In this document: piece after piece, positions 8,560 to 17,285 of the stretch
Numbering within the stretch: position 1 is the stretch's first letter
Layout of the letters: the number at the start of each line of letters is the position of its first letter
Origin: CAJBVW01 sp964457335
GTDB lineage: Bacteria > Myxococcota_A > UBA796 > SXON01
Reading direction: 5' to 3'
Assembly: GCA_964457335.1 (NCBI GenBank)
Contig: CAYWGD010000031.1
Span: 1 to 64,000 of the forward strand
DNA length: 64,000 bases
Notes under the pieces: generated by a model
Databases searched by the model: none
What the model was told of the DNA's origin: nothing
Seen by the model: only the letters and a program-made list of their open reading frames with translations
Translations under genes and position numbers: made by a program

Positions 8560-9150
8560 TCAGCCCGACGCGCGGGGGAAGGTGGGCCGCCAGCCGAAGC
8601 GCCGGAGGGCATCCACGACCGCGAACAACGGAAGACCCAGGACGCTCGGGTAGTCCCCGTCGATCTCCGCGATCAGCTGGGCCCCGAGCCCCTCCGCGGC
8701 GTACCCGCCGGCGCAGTACGAGCCTTCCCCGGTCGCGACGTAGGCGTCGAGCTCGTCGTCCCCCAGATCGGCGCGGAAGCGGATGCGCGTGTGGCTGATC
8801 GTCGCGACGTTCTCGTCGCCGAAGCGCACGACGGCCGCCGTGGAGAGCGTGTGCGTGGCGCCGCGGAGCTCCCGGAGGCGCCGGCGGTGGTCCGCGGGGT
8901 CGTCGGGCTTGCCGAAGGGCCGCCCGTGCAGGTGGGCGACCTGGTCGGAGCCGATGACGATGGCGCCGGGCACGTGGACGGCGAACGCCTTGGCGCGCGC
9001 GCGCGCCATCGCGAGCTCGGCGGGGGTGGGCGCGGTGATGGTCGCCTCGTCGACCGGGGGGGAGCGGGCCTCGAACCGGATGCCGGCGGCGCGTAGGAGC
9101 GCGATGCGCGCGGCGCTCGTGGAGGCCAGGATGATCGGGACGTCGGGCAT
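8560..9150 (-). CDS. maf: Maf-like nucleoside triphosphate pyrophosphatase
   Basis: A 196-residue Maf/YhdE/YceF-family enzyme that hydrolyses non-canonical or modified nucleotides (dTTP/UTP or 7-methyl-GTP subgroups) to the monophosphate. Family features include the N-terminal ILASTSAARIALLRAAG phosphate-binding segment, the SDQ motif within VIGSDQVAHLHG, the GKP stretch, and the conserved end YPSVLGLPL. The usual early glutamate/aspartate of PVDEATI is present. It is probably the first gene of the minus-strand operon leading into the chaperone genes and is divergent from the gene at 9232. Confidence 0.92.
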   Translation of the reverse strand: MPDVPIILASTSAARIALLRAAGIRFEARSPPVDEATITAPTPAELAMARARAKAFAVHVPGAIVIGSDQVAHLHGRPFGKPDDPADHRRRLRELRGATHTLSTAAVVRFGDENVATISHTRIRFRADLGDDELDAYVATGEGSYCAGGYAAEGLGAQLIAEIDGDYPSVLGLPLFAVVDALRRFGWRPTFPRASG

Positions 9151-9231
9151 GGGCCGCCCCTAACGCGGGGCGCGGGACGACCGGACGGGCTCGGGGCGCC
9201 CTCGCGCACGGCGACGGGTTACGCCGCCGCG

Positions 9232-10167
9232 ATGTCGGACCTGGCCGAAGAGCTGGCGGCGCTCGTCGCGGACACGCTCGCCGCGGCGGATGCGTGGCGC
9301 GCGACCGGCGCGTCGGTGGCGCCTGCCGGCCCGCTCGAGGGGCTCCCGCCCGCCGAGCCGTGGCCCGCTCCGGCGCCGGGCGCGCGGGGCGTCGCGCAGC
9401 GGCCGGGCCCCGCGGCGCCCCCTCCGTCGGCCTTCCAGCGGCCCGCCGCGCCTCGGGTGGACCCTCCGCGCGTGGATCCGGCGCGCGTGGATCCGGCGCG
9501 CCCGGTCGCGCGGCCCGAGCCGGCGCGCGTGGAGCCGCCGCGCCCGGTCGCGCGGCCCGAGCCGCCGCGCGCGGAGCCGCCGCCGGCCGCCCTGTTCGGC
9601 GGCTCGACGCCCGACGCCGAACCCGCGGCCCCGGCCGGCCTGGCTGGCCTGTTCGGCAGCAAGTGGCAGGTGGCGCTCCGCGACCGCAACGTCGAGATCA
9701 CCACGCTCCTCGGCGACCTCCCGCCGTGCCCCGACTGCGGCGCGGCGCCCGCCACGCTCCGGGGCGCCGGCAACGTGGACGCGCGGCTCGTCGTCGTGGG
9801 GTCGGGCCCCGGCGGCGCGGCGCTCGGCGCGGAAGGCGGCGCGATGCTCGACCGGATGTTGCTGAACGTGCTCGCGGTCGAGCGCGCCGACATCTACCTC
9901 GTCGAGGCGAACGCCTGCGCGGCGCGTGGGGGCGGCTGCCGCATCCCGCTCCGGCGCCAGGTGGACGTGGTGGCGCCGCGCCTCGTGCTCGCGATGGGGC
10001 CGGGGGCCGGCACCGTGCTCGGGGGTGTGCCCGCCACGCGCGGCGAGTGGGCGCCCTGGGGGAGCGCCGACGTGATGCCGACCTTCCACCCGCTGGAGCT
10101 CCTCCAGCGGCCCGGCGACAAGCGGGCGGCCATGGAGCACCTGACCACGCTGCGCCGGCGGATGTAG
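9232..10167 (+). CDS. divergent family-4 uracil-DNA glycosylase-like protein
   Basis: A 311-residue protein. Residues 1-135 are a Pro/Ala/Arg-rich tail containing imperfect repeats (PVARPEP twice, RVDPA repeated), probably disordered. Residues 160-311 follow the layout of family-4 uracil-DNA glycosylases. They show a CPDC pair (166/169), a GSGPG loop where the enzyme has GEAPG, EANAC (Cys229) and Cys236. The ending has the TFHPLELLQRP...K motif typical of the family. The GEAPGxxED catalytic motif is lost, and the last two cysteines are much closer together than in 4Fe-4S family members. It may be a DNA-binding or inactive relative rather than an active glycosylase. It is divergent from maf and convergent with the S1-domain gene. 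Confidence 0.75.
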   Translation: MSDLAEELAALVADTLAAADAWRATGASVAPAGPLEGLPPAEPWPAPAPGARGVAQRPGPAAPPPSAFQRPAAPRVDPPRVDPARVDPARPVARPEPARVEPPRPVARPEPPRAEPPPAALFGGSTPDAEPAAPAGLAGLFGSKWQVALRDRNVEITTLLGDLPPCPDCGAAPATLRGAGNVDARLVVVGSGPGGAALGAEGGAMLDRMLLNVLAVERADIYLVEANACAARGGGCRIPLRRQVDVVAPRLVLAMGPGAGTVLGGVPATRGEWAPWGSADVMPTFHPLELLQRPGDKRAAMEHLTTLRRRM

Positions 10168-10190
10168 GTCGGGAGGGCCTCGGCCCGGAG

Positions 10191-11288
10191 CTACTTCCGC
10201 TTCTGGGTGACCTTCACGCCGCCGAGCAGCGCCCCGAGCGTGCCGAAGCTGCCGCCGGTGGTGAGCTCCTCGCGGTTGGGGCCGCGCTCGGGCGCGGGCG
10301 CGTCGCCCTCCTCGAGCTGGCGGATGCCGAGGTCGAGGCGCTTGCGCGCCATGTCGACGCCGAGCACCTTCACGCGCACCGCCTGGCCGGGCTGGACGAC
10401 CGTGGAGGGGTCGGACACGCGCTTCTTCGCGAGGTTGGGGAGCCGGACGAGGCCCTCGGCGCCGACGGAGAGGCGCACGAAGGCGCCGAACTCGCGGATG
10501 CCGGTGACCGTGCCGTCGTAGATCTCGCCCTCCTTGATCTCCGTGAGGGCGCGCTCGGCGGTCTCGCGGGCCTCGACCTCGGCGATGGCGCGGTGCGAGA
10601 CGATGGCCTCGCGCCCGCGCACGTCGAGCACGCGGAAGGAGAGCGCGCGGCCGAGGTAGCTGTCGAGGTCCTCGGCGGGCTGGTGGTCGATCTGCGAGAG
10701 CGGGCAGAAGGCGCGGACGCCCCCCGAGAGCTGCACGACGAAGCCGTGCTCGTTGCGCGACTCGACCTTGCCCTGCACCGGGATCTTGTTCTCGACGGCG
10801 TCGTCGAGGAGCGCGCGCGTCGTGTCGCCGCCGATCGTGCGGGCGAGGCGAACTTCGCCGTCCTTCGTGGAGACCACGTAGGCCTCGACGGTGGAGCCCT
10901 CCGCCACGTCCGCGGGGAGCTCGACGCGGTCGATGCTGGCGTCGGCCTTGCCGCCGATGCCCACGAAGGCGATCGTGGGGGTGAGCCGCGTGATCACGCC
11001 ACGCACGCGCTGGCCCTGGCGGAGGCCGCCCGAGCGCTTCGCGGGCGCGAACGCGTTCATCATGGCCGCGATCTCCGCGGGGTCCATGTCCGCGATCTCG
11101 CGCAGGCCGTCGAAGTCGGTGGGCGCGCGCGGCGAGGGGGGATCGACTTGGTTGGAAGCCGGATTCTTGACACGCGGCGTCGGGACCGCCTGGGTATCGG
11201 CGGCGGGCGCCGCGCCCTGCGCGACCTCGTCCTGGCCTGCGTTCAGGGGCTTGCGGCGCCGGTAACCACGCTCGCGTCCTTCGTTCAT
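10191..11288 (-). CDS. triple S1-domain RNA-binding protein
   Basis: A 365-residue protein with a basic, disordered N-terminus followed by three S1 RNA-binding domains, at about residues 95-155, 165-235 and 245-325. Each begins with a G-x-V segment; the third (EGEIYDGTVTGIREFGAF) is the most canonical. It resembles short bacterial S1-like proteins rather than full six-domain RpsA, so it is probably a translation or RNA-decay helper. The ATG at 11288 is chosen over the longer open frame because GGAG lies 10-13 bases upstream and the preceding residues look non-coding. It is divergent from the CsrA-like gene. Confidence 0.88.
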   Translation of the reverse strand: MNEGRERGYRRRKPLNAGQDEVAQGAAPAADTQAVPTPRVKNPASNQVDPPSPRAPTDFDGLREIADMDPAEIAAMMNAFAPAKRSGGLRQGQRVRGVITRLTPTIAFVGIGGKADASIDRVELPADVAEGSTVEAYVVSTKDGEVRLARTIGGDTTRALLDDAVENKIPVQGKVESRNEHGFVVQLSGGVRAFCPLSQIDHQPAEDLDSYLGRALSFRVLDVRGREAIVSHRAIAEVEARETAERALTEIKEGEIYDGTVTGIREFGAFVRLSVGAEGLVRLPNLAKKRVSDPSTVVQPGQAVRVKVLGVDMARKRLDLGIRQLEEGDAPAPERGPNREELTTGGSFGTLGALLGGVKVTQKRK

Positions 11289-11454
11289 CTTCACATCTCC
11301 GCGGGCCGGCCGCCGACCCGAAACCGCGGGACTATCGCCGTGACACCCGCGTCGGCAAGCCCGACCGTGGGCCACCGGCCGGGCTTGTGCCTCGCGCGGG
11401 TTCGACGTAGGCTGCCACGGTCACCGCAGACCCGAACAAGCCGCCGGAGCGCGT

Positions 11455-11649
11455 ATGTTGGTTGTTGCAATGAAGGAAGGCGCGATCGTCCGTATCGGGG
11501 AAGACATCGCCATCTACGTGCAGGACATCGGGGGGGGCCAGGTCCGTCTATGCTTCAGCGTTCCGCGCGAGATCCCCATCCAGCACCAGCCGCCGGAGCC
11601 CCAGGACGCGGGCCGGGCCCAGGAATTCCGGCAGAAGCGCCGGCACTGA
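11455..11649 (+). CDS. CsrA/RsmA-family protein with altered RNA-contact residues
   Basis: A 64-residue protein that aligns without gaps to the CsrA fold, with the family-typical IGEDIAI and GGGQVRL segments and the P37 turn. CsrA dimers bind GGA-containing hairpins in mRNA leaders. Two residues essential for RNA contact in E. coli CsrA are changed: R6 is Met and R44 is His (R7 is Lys). The C-terminal tail (residues 47-64) is Pro/Gln-rich and unlike CsrA. It may bind a different RNA, bind weakly, or act as a dominant partner of another CsrA. A GGAG 6 bases before the ATG supports the start. The 3' end overlaps the likely queA start. Confidence 0.8.
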   Translation: MLVVAMKEGAIVRIGEDIAIYVQDIGGGQVRLCFSVPREIPIQHQPPEPQDAGRAQEFRQKRRH

Positions 11650-12671
11650 GCGCCGACTCCGCGTCGGGCGCCGAGCCGGACGAGCTCGCCGCCGCGCTTG
11701 CTCCTTACGACTTTCCGCTCCCCGACGAGCAGATCGCGCGCCACCCCCCACCGGAGCGGGACGGCGGCCGGCTCCTCGCGGTGGGTCCCCCGCTCGCCGA
11801 TCGGCACGTGCTCGACCTGCCGACCTTGCTCGAGCCGGGTGATCTGCTCGTGGTCAACGACGTGTTCGTGCACCACGCGCGGCTCCGGGCGAAGCGCGCG
11901 AGCGGCGGGAACGTGGAGGTCCTGCTCGCCGGCAACGGCGAGGCGCTGGTGCGGCCGGCCCGGCGCCTGCGGGAGGGCGAGCGCCTGCCCTGCGGCCCCG
12001 GCGAGATCGTGCTGGACGAGCGGCTGGGGGACGGGCGCTGGCGTGTCACCTGCGTGCCCGACGTGGACACGCTCACGCGCGCGGCCGGCGAGCTGCCCCT
12101 GCCGCCCTACCTGGGCCGCGCGCCGACCGCGGCCGACGAAGAGCGCTACCAGACCGTGTTCGCGCGGAAGGAAGGGGACCTCCGGGGGGCCGCCGCCCCG
12201 ACCGCGGGGCTCCACCTCTCCCCGCGCGTGCTCGCGGCGCTGGACGCCCGCGGCGTGCGCCGGGCCTCGGTCACCCTCGAGGTGGGGCTCGGGACCTTCC
12301 GGCCACTCGGCGTCGAGCAGATCCGGGCCGGGGCCCTGCACACGGAGCGCTTCGTGGTGCCCGAGGAGACCTGGGCGGCGTTGGGCGCGGCGCGGCGCGT
12401 CGTGGCCGTCGGGACCACGGTGGCGCGGGCGTTGGAGAGCGCGGAGGGGCCGGGGCCACAGGCCACGCGGCTGTTCATCCGCGAGGGCTACCGCTTCCGG
12501 CGGGTGAACCGGCTGTTCACCAACTTTCACCTGCCGTCTTCGAGCCTCTTGATGCTGGTGTGCGCGTTCGGGGGCCGGGACCGCGTGCTCGCCGCCTACG
12601 CGCACGCGGTGCGCGAGGGCTACCGGTTCTTCTCCTACGGGGACGCGATGCTGCTCGACGCGGCCCCGTAG
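11646..12671 (+). CDS. queA: S-adenosylmethionine:tRNA ribosyltransferase-isomerase
   Basis: QueA transfers and isomerises the ribosyl part of SAM onto 7-aminomethyl-7-deazaguanine in tRNA, making epoxyqueuosine. Recognisable parts are the N-terminal YDFPLPDEQIARHPPPERD, GDLLVVNDVFVHHARL, APTAGLHLS, VTLEVGLGTFRPL and the end TNFHLPSSSLLMLV...YRFFSYGDAML. The start is uncertain. Homology begins about ten codons after a CTG at 11646 that overlaps the csrA-like stop (CTGA); no ATG, GTG or TTG lies nearby in frame. The next upstream in-frame ATG is at 11550, inside the csrA-like gene. It is followed by tgt, the other queuosine gene, 60 bp downstream. Confidence 0.9.
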   Translation: MSADSASGAEPDELAAALAPYDFPLPDEQIARHPPPERDGGRLLAVGPPLADRHVLDLPTLLEPGDLLVVNDVFVHHARLRAKRASGGNVEVLLAGNGEALVRPARRLREGERLPCGPGEIVLDERLGDGRWRVTCVPDVDTLTRAAGELPLPPYLGRAPTAADEERYQTVFARKEGDLRGAAAPTAGLHLSPRVLAALDARGVRRASVTLEVGLGTFRPLGVEQIRAGALHTERFVVPEETWAALGAARRVVAVGTTVARALESAEGPGPQATRLFIREGYRFRRVNRLFTNFHLPSSSLLMLVCAFGGRDRVLAAYAHAVREGYRFFSYGDAMLLDAAP

Positions 12672-12731
12672 CGCCGACCGGGCGGGCCGCCGCGCATCCA
12701 CCGCGGTTTTCGGATAGGCGGCGCGTCGCCG

Positions 12732-13901
12732 ATGCCAGCCACCCGTTTCGAGCTCCTCGCCACCGCCACCGCCGACGGCGTCCGCGCCCGGCGTGGTCGC
12801 CTCCACCTCACGCACGGCGTGGTCGACACGCCCGCGTTCATGCCCGTCGGGACGGCGGGCACCGTGAAGTCGCTCTCGCCGGTCGATCTGCGCGACGCGG
12901 GCGCCCAGATCGTGCTCGCGAACACCTACCACCTGTGGGTGCGCCCGGGGCACCGGATCATCGAGGGGCTCGGCGGCCTCCACCGCTTCATGGACTGGGA
13001 CGGGCCCATCCTCACGGACTCGGGCGGCTACCAGGTCTTCAGCCTCAAGGACATGCGGAAGATCTCGGAGGAAGGGGTCAAGTTCCGCTCGCCGCTCGAC
13101 GGCGAGTGGCGCAACCTCACCCCCGAGGTGGCCGTCGAGATCCAGGAGGCCCTCGGCGTCGACGTGGCGATGGCCTTCGACGAGTGTATCGAGTGGCCGG
13201 CGGGTCGCGACCAGGTGATCGCTTCGACCCAGCGGACCACGCGTTGGCTGAAGCGCTGCCTCGCGGCCCGCCGCAAGGCCGACCGCACCGCGCTCTTCGG
13301 CATCGTGCAGGGCGGCTTCCACGAGGATCTCCGTGTGGCGCACGCCCAGGAGCTCGCGGAGATGGACCTCGACGGGTACGCCATCGGCGGGTTGTCGGTC
13401 GGGGAGCCGCGCGAGGAGTTGTTCGCGGCGGTGGGGTACACCACGCCGCACCTCCCGACGCACAAGGTCCGCTACCTCATGGGCGTCGGGTACCCCCACG
13501 ACATCGTCGACGCCGTGATCGCGGGGGTCGACCTCTTCGACTGCGTCCTTCCCACGCGCTCGGCGCGCTTCGGGTCGGCGTTCACGTCGGCCGGGCGCGT
13601 GACGATCAAGCACGGGCGGTATCGTGACGATCCTCGACCGTTGGACGAGGAGTGCCCGTGTTATACGTGCGCCCGATTCAGCCGGGCCTACCTCCGGCAC
13701 CTCTTCACGTCGAACGAGATCCTCGCCCCCCGGCTCCTCACCCTCCACAACGTCACGTTCTACCAGCGCCTGGTCGCGCGCCTCCGCACGGCGGTGGAGG
13801 AGGGGCCGGACGCGCTGCTCCGGTTGAGGGACGAGGCGGTGCGGTGGATGCAGCCTCACGACGGCGACGCCGCGTCCGACGGCCCGGAGTCCACTGAATG
13901 A
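12732..13901 (+). CDS. tgt: queuine/preQ1 tRNA-ribosyltransferase
   Basis: A 389-residue tRNA-guanine transglycosylase that swaps G34 of GUN-anticodon tRNAs for preQ1. Catalytic landmarks are ILTDSGGYQVFS (substrate Asp), GIVQGG, AIGGLSVGEP and the nucleophile Asp in GVDLFDCVLPTRSAR. The zinc site is ECPCYTC plus the histidine of LLTLHN. It follows queA in the same direction, and its stop overlaps the yajC start (ATGA), so the queuosine genes and the Sec accessory genes form one transcription unit, as in many bacteria. Confidence 0.97.
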   Translation: MPATRFELLATATADGVRARRGRLHLTHGVVDTPAFMPVGTAGTVKSLSPVDLRDAGAQIVLANTYHLWVRPGHRIIEGLGGLHRFMDWDGPILTDSGGYQVFSLKDMRKISEEGVKFRSPLDGEWRNLTPEVAVEIQEALGVDVAMAFDECIEWPAGRDQVIASTQRTTRWLKRCLAARRKADRTALFGIVQGGFHEDLRVAHAQELAEMDLDGYAIGGLSVGEPREELFAAVGYTTPHLPTHKVRYLMGVGYPHDIVDAVIAGVDLFDCVLPTRSARFGSAFTSAGRVTIKHGRYRDDPRPLDEECPCYTCARFSRAYLRHLFTSNEILAPRLLTLHNVTFYQRLVARLRTAVEEGPDALLRLRDEAVRWMQPHDGDAASDGPESTE

Positions 13902-14248
13902 CGCCCAACGACGGTCTCCTCCTGTCCCTGCAGGCCTCTTCCGGAGGCGAGGGGAGCTTCATGTCCAGCCTCGTCCTGATGGGCGCGTTCGTCGCCATCT
14001 TCTACTTCGTGATGCTCCGGCCCCAGCAGAAGGAGGCGAAGGAGCACGCGGCGCTCCTGGCCTCGCTGCAGAAGGGCGACAAGGTGGTCACGGCGTCCGG
14101 CATCCACGGGAAGATCCACGAGGTGCGCGGCGACACGCTGCTCCTCGAGATCGCGCCGAACGTGCAGATGACGGTCGACCGCGAGTCGATCCGGCGCAAG
14201 GGCGACGCGCCGAAGGCCGACGCGCCCAAGACCGAGGGGAAAGCCTAG
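13898..14248 (+). CDS. yajC: preprotein translocase accessory subunit YajC
   Basis: A 116-residue single-span inner-membrane protein. An N-terminal segment is followed by the membrane helix at about residues 28-47 (LVLMGAFVAIFYFVMLRPQ...) with the family hallmark RPQQKEAKE immediately after it. The middle contains GDKVVTASGIHGKI and an end rich in Lys/Asp. It binds SecDF at the Sec translocon. It overlaps tgt by ATGA, and its TAG directly abuts the ATG of secD. Confidence 0.96.
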   Translation: MTPNDGLLLSLQASSGGEGSFMSSLVLMGAFVAIFYFVMLRPQQKEAKEHAALLASLQKGDKVVTASGIHGKIHEVRGDTLLLEIAPNVQMTVDRESIRRKGDAPKADAPKTEGKA

Positions 14249-16009
14249 ATGGAAGCTGGTCTCGCCACGCGCCTCGCGCTCGTGTTCACCGCGATCGTCG
14301 GCTCCGGCTGGATCCTCGCCCCGACCTTCATGGGGAAGGACGCGCAGGCGAAGATCGAGCTCGCCGCCGAGCGCGCGAAGATGGAGGAGCCGCCCGCGCT
14401 GGAGGCGCCGCTGCCCTGGTGGGTGGACTGGCTCCCCAACAAGAAGGTGAACCTCGGCCTCGATCTGCAGGGCGGCATCGACCTCACACTGGAGGTCGAG
14501 ACCGACGAGGCGGTGCTCTCCACGGTGCAGCGCGACGTGGCGCCCGTGAAGCAGACGGCCGAGCGAGACGGCCTGAAGCTCGACGACGTGCGGCGCGACC
14601 GGCGGCGCCCCTCGCTGCTCATCGACCCGGGTGAAGGCGTGGGGCTCGAGGAGGTCCAGACCTTCCTGCGCAAGCGGTACCCCGCCTACGCCTACGAGCA
14701 CTCCGACACGGTCGACGGCAAGGAGTACCTCGTCTTCGGCATGACCGAGGAGGCGCGGAAGGCCGTCGCCGACAGCGCGGTCAACCAGGCGCTCGAGACC
14801 ATCCGGAACCGCATCGACGAGACCGGCGTCAAGGAGCCGAGCATCACCCGCAAGGGCGAGCGCGGCATCGACGTGCAGCTCCCCGGCGAGACCGACGTGG
14901 AGCAGGCCGTCGCCGCCGTGGGCACCACCGCCCGGCTCGAGTTCCTCCTCGTCGACGAGGAGGCCGACATGGCCGCCGTCGACCAGGGCCTCCAGGCCGC
15001 GAAGGCCGCGCTGCCCCCCGAGGAGCTCGCGGACGACAAGCGGCTCTCCGAGTGGCTCTCCGAGAACGGGCACCTGCCGGCCGGCCGGCGGCTCCTGTGG
15101 GAGTACGTGAAGGTCGACGGGACCGAGACGCGCTCGCAGCCCTACGTGTTGAGGGAGGAGGTGCTCCTCTCCGGCGACGACGTGAACGACGCCCGCACCG
15201 AGTTCAACCCGCAGACGAGCGAGTCCTACGTCGCGCTCGCGTTCAAGCCGCGCGGCCAGGCGATCTTCGCCGACGTGACCGGCGAGAACGTCGGCAAGCG
15301 CTTCGCGATCGTGCTGGACGAGAAGGTGCGGTCGGCGCCCGTCATCCGCGAGCGGATCAACGGCACGGCCAGCATCTCGATGGGGCAGGGGAACCTGGAC
15401 GAGCAGAGCAAGGAGGCGGGCATGCTCGCGCTCGTGCTCCGGTCGGGCTCGCTGCCGGCGCCGGTGAGCGTCGGCGAGGTCCGCACGGTCGGCGCCTCGC
15501 TCGGCGAGCAGGCGATCGAGGAGGGCGTGATCGCGGCCGGCCTCGGCTCCGCGCTGGTCCTCCTCTTCGCGGCCGTCTACTACCGGAAGAGCGGGCTCGT
15601 CGCCGACATCGCGCTCCTGCTGAACGGGCTCTTCGTCGTCGCGATGCTGGCCATGGCCGGCGCGACGCTGACGCTCCCGGGCATCTGCGGCATCGCGCTC
15701 ACGATCGGCATGGCCGTCGACTGCAACATCATCATCTTCGAGCGCATCCGCGAGGAGCTCCGCGCCGGCAAGGGCGTGCGGGCGGCCATCGACGCGGGCT
15801 TCGACCGCGCGACCATCTCGGTCGTGGACAGCAACATCACGACGCTCCTCGCCGGCGTCGTGCTCTACAGCTACGGCTCGGGCCCCATCAAGGGCTTCGC
15901 CGTCACGCTGATGATCGGCATCCTGACCACGCTCTTCACGGGCGTGTTCGTCTCGCGGGCCCTGATGGAGCTCGTCCACGGCGGGCAGCGCGCCCGCATG
16001 AGCATCTAG
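14249..16009 (+). CDS. secD: protein translocase subunit SecD
   Basis: A 586-residue SecD, which with SecF uses the proton gradient to finish protein export on the periplasmic side. Seen here: an N-terminal membrane helix (about 8-27), the NLGLDLQGGIDL motif, a large periplasmic P1 region, and a C-terminal bundle of helices. The latter contains the signature GMAVDCNIIIFERIREE with its essential Asp. Its start abuts the yajC stop with no gap, and secF follows after 12 bp. Confidence 0.97.
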   Translation: MEAGLATRLALVFTAIVGSGWILAPTFMGKDAQAKIELAAERAKMEEPPALEAPLPWWVDWLPNKKVNLGLDLQGGIDLTLEVETDEAVLSTVQRDVAPVKQTAERDGLKLDDVRRDRRRPSLLIDPGEGVGLEEVQTFLRKRYPAYAYEHSDTVDGKEYLVFGMTEEARKAVADSAVNQALETIRNRIDETGVKEPSITRKGERGIDVQLPGETDVEQAVAAVGTTARLEFLLVDEEADMAAVDQGLQAAKAALPPEELADDKRLSEWLSENGHLPAGRRLLWEYVKVDGTETRSQPYVLREEVLLSGDDVNDARTEFNPQTSESYVALAFKPRGQAIFADVTGENVGKRFAIVLDEKVRSAPVIRERINGTASISMGQGNLDEQSKEAGMLALVLRSGSLPAPVSVGEVRTVGASLGEQAIEEGVIAAGLGSALVLLFAAVYYRKSGLVADIALLLNGLFVVAMLAMAGATLTLPGICGIALTIGMAVDCNIIIFERIREELRAGKGVRAAIDAGFDRATISVVDSNITTLLAGVVLYSYGSGPIKGFAVTLMIGILTTLFTGVFVSRALMELVHGGQRARMSI

Positions 16010-16021
16010 GAGGGCGCGCCC

Positions 16022-17215
16022 ATGTTCGAGCTTCTCCCCAAGGACCTCTACATCGACTTCGTCGGGAAGAGGAACTTCTTCGCGGCGCTCTCCGGCATCG
16101 CGGTGCTGGTGAGCATCCTGCTCTTCGTCTTCGTGCAGCCGAATTGGAGCATCGACTTCACCGGCGGCACCGAGGTGCAGGTCAAGTTCCAGCAGGACAC
16201 GGACATCTCCGAGGTGCGCGACGCGCTCAAGCCGATCGGCATCGGGGACGACGCCATCCAGCAGCTCGGCGAGGACACCGACGACCGCTTCCTCGTGCGG
16301 CTCCAGGGCGCCTCGAGCGCGAACCAGGCCGAGGTCGACGCCGTGCGCGCCGCGCTCGTGTCGACGTTCGGCGCAGACTGGGTGGAGGAGCTCCGGATCG
16401 ACGAGGAGGTCGGCACCCGCGCCTCGGTGACCTACAAGGGCGACACGGTGCCCATCGACCGAGTGTCCGCGGCGGTGTCCTCGCTCCCGGGCGTGAGCGT
16501 TCAGCCGTCCACCGAGGAGAACACCTTCTACATCCGCCTCCCCGGCGTGGCCGAGGAGATCCGGGGCGCGCTCTCGGAGAGCCTCGCCGGCAAGGAGTTC
16601 GTCGTCGAGCGCACCGACTCGGTCGGTCCGAAGGTCGGCGGGAACCTGCGCACCGCGGGCATCGTCTCGATGTTCATCACGATGGCGATCCTCACGGTCT
16701 ACGTGGCCGTGCGCTTCGACTTCGCGTTCGCGCCGGGCGCCATCCTCTGCCTGTTCCACGACGCGGTCATCACCGTCGGGATCTTCGTGATCACCCGCCA
16801 GGAGTTCGGCCTGTCGATGATCAGCGCGATCCTGACGCTGGTCGGCTACTCGATCAACGACACGATCGTCATCTACGACCGCATCCGCGAGAACATGGAG
16901 AAGTACCGCAAGGCGGAGCTCCACAAGCTCATCAACGACAGCATCAACCAGACGCTGTCGCGAAGCATCATGACCTCCGGCGCGACCGCGCTCGCGCTGA
17001 TCCCCTTCCTCATCTGGGGCGGGCCGATCCTGCGGCAGTTCGCGTCCGCGATGCTCATCGGCATCGTCATCGGGAGCTACTCCACGATCTACGTGGCGAG
17101 CCCGCTGATGATCATCCTGAAGGAGAACCAGGACAAGATCCTGAGGCTCCTCGGGCTGAACCGGAAGCCGCCCTCGGGCGCGACGCCGGGCGGCGCCACC
17201 GCGAAGCCGTCGTAG
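16022..17215 (+). CDS. secF: protein translocase subunit SecF
   Basis: A 397-residue SecF. An N-terminal membrane helix (about 20-38) is followed by the IDFTGGTEVQVKF motif, a periplasmic domain longer than in E. coli SecF, and five further helices. The last part has the signature GYSINDTIVIYDRIREN. AGGAGG lies about eight bases before the ATG. It is the last gene of the queA-tgt-yajC-secD-secF block; a separate promoter follows for the IHF gene. Confidence 0.97.
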   Translation: MFELLPKDLYIDFVGKRNFFAALSGIAVLVSILLFVFVQPNWSIDFTGGTEVQVKFQQDTDISEVRDALKPIGIGDDAIQQLGEDTDDRFLVRLQGASSANQAEVDAVRAALVSTFGADWVEELRIDEEVGTRASVTYKGDTVPIDRVSAAVSSLPGVSVQPSTEENTFYIRLPGVAEEIRGALSESLAGKEFVVERTDSVGPKVGGNLRTAGIVSMFITMAILTVYVAVRFDFAFAPGAILCLFHDAVITVGIFVITRQEFGLSMISAILTLVGYSINDTIVIYDRIRENMEKYRKAELHKLINDSINQTLSRSIMTSGATALALIPFLIWGGPILRQFASAMLIGIVIGSYSTIYVASPLMIILKENQDKILRLLGLNRKPPSGATPGGATAKPS

Positions 17216-17229
17216 CTCCTACATTCGCC

Positions 17230-17258
17230 TTGACCCGCCCCGAGCCGGTCGGTATACG
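17230..17258 (+). promoter_or_regulatory. sigma70-type promoter of the IHF/HU gene
   Basis: -35 TTGACC (17230-17235), a 17-bp spacer and -10 TATACG (17253-17258), 27 bp before the ATG of the IHF-like gene. Confidence 0.7.
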
Positions 17259-17285
17259 GCAGCCAACCCCCCTCTCGAGTCCTGG

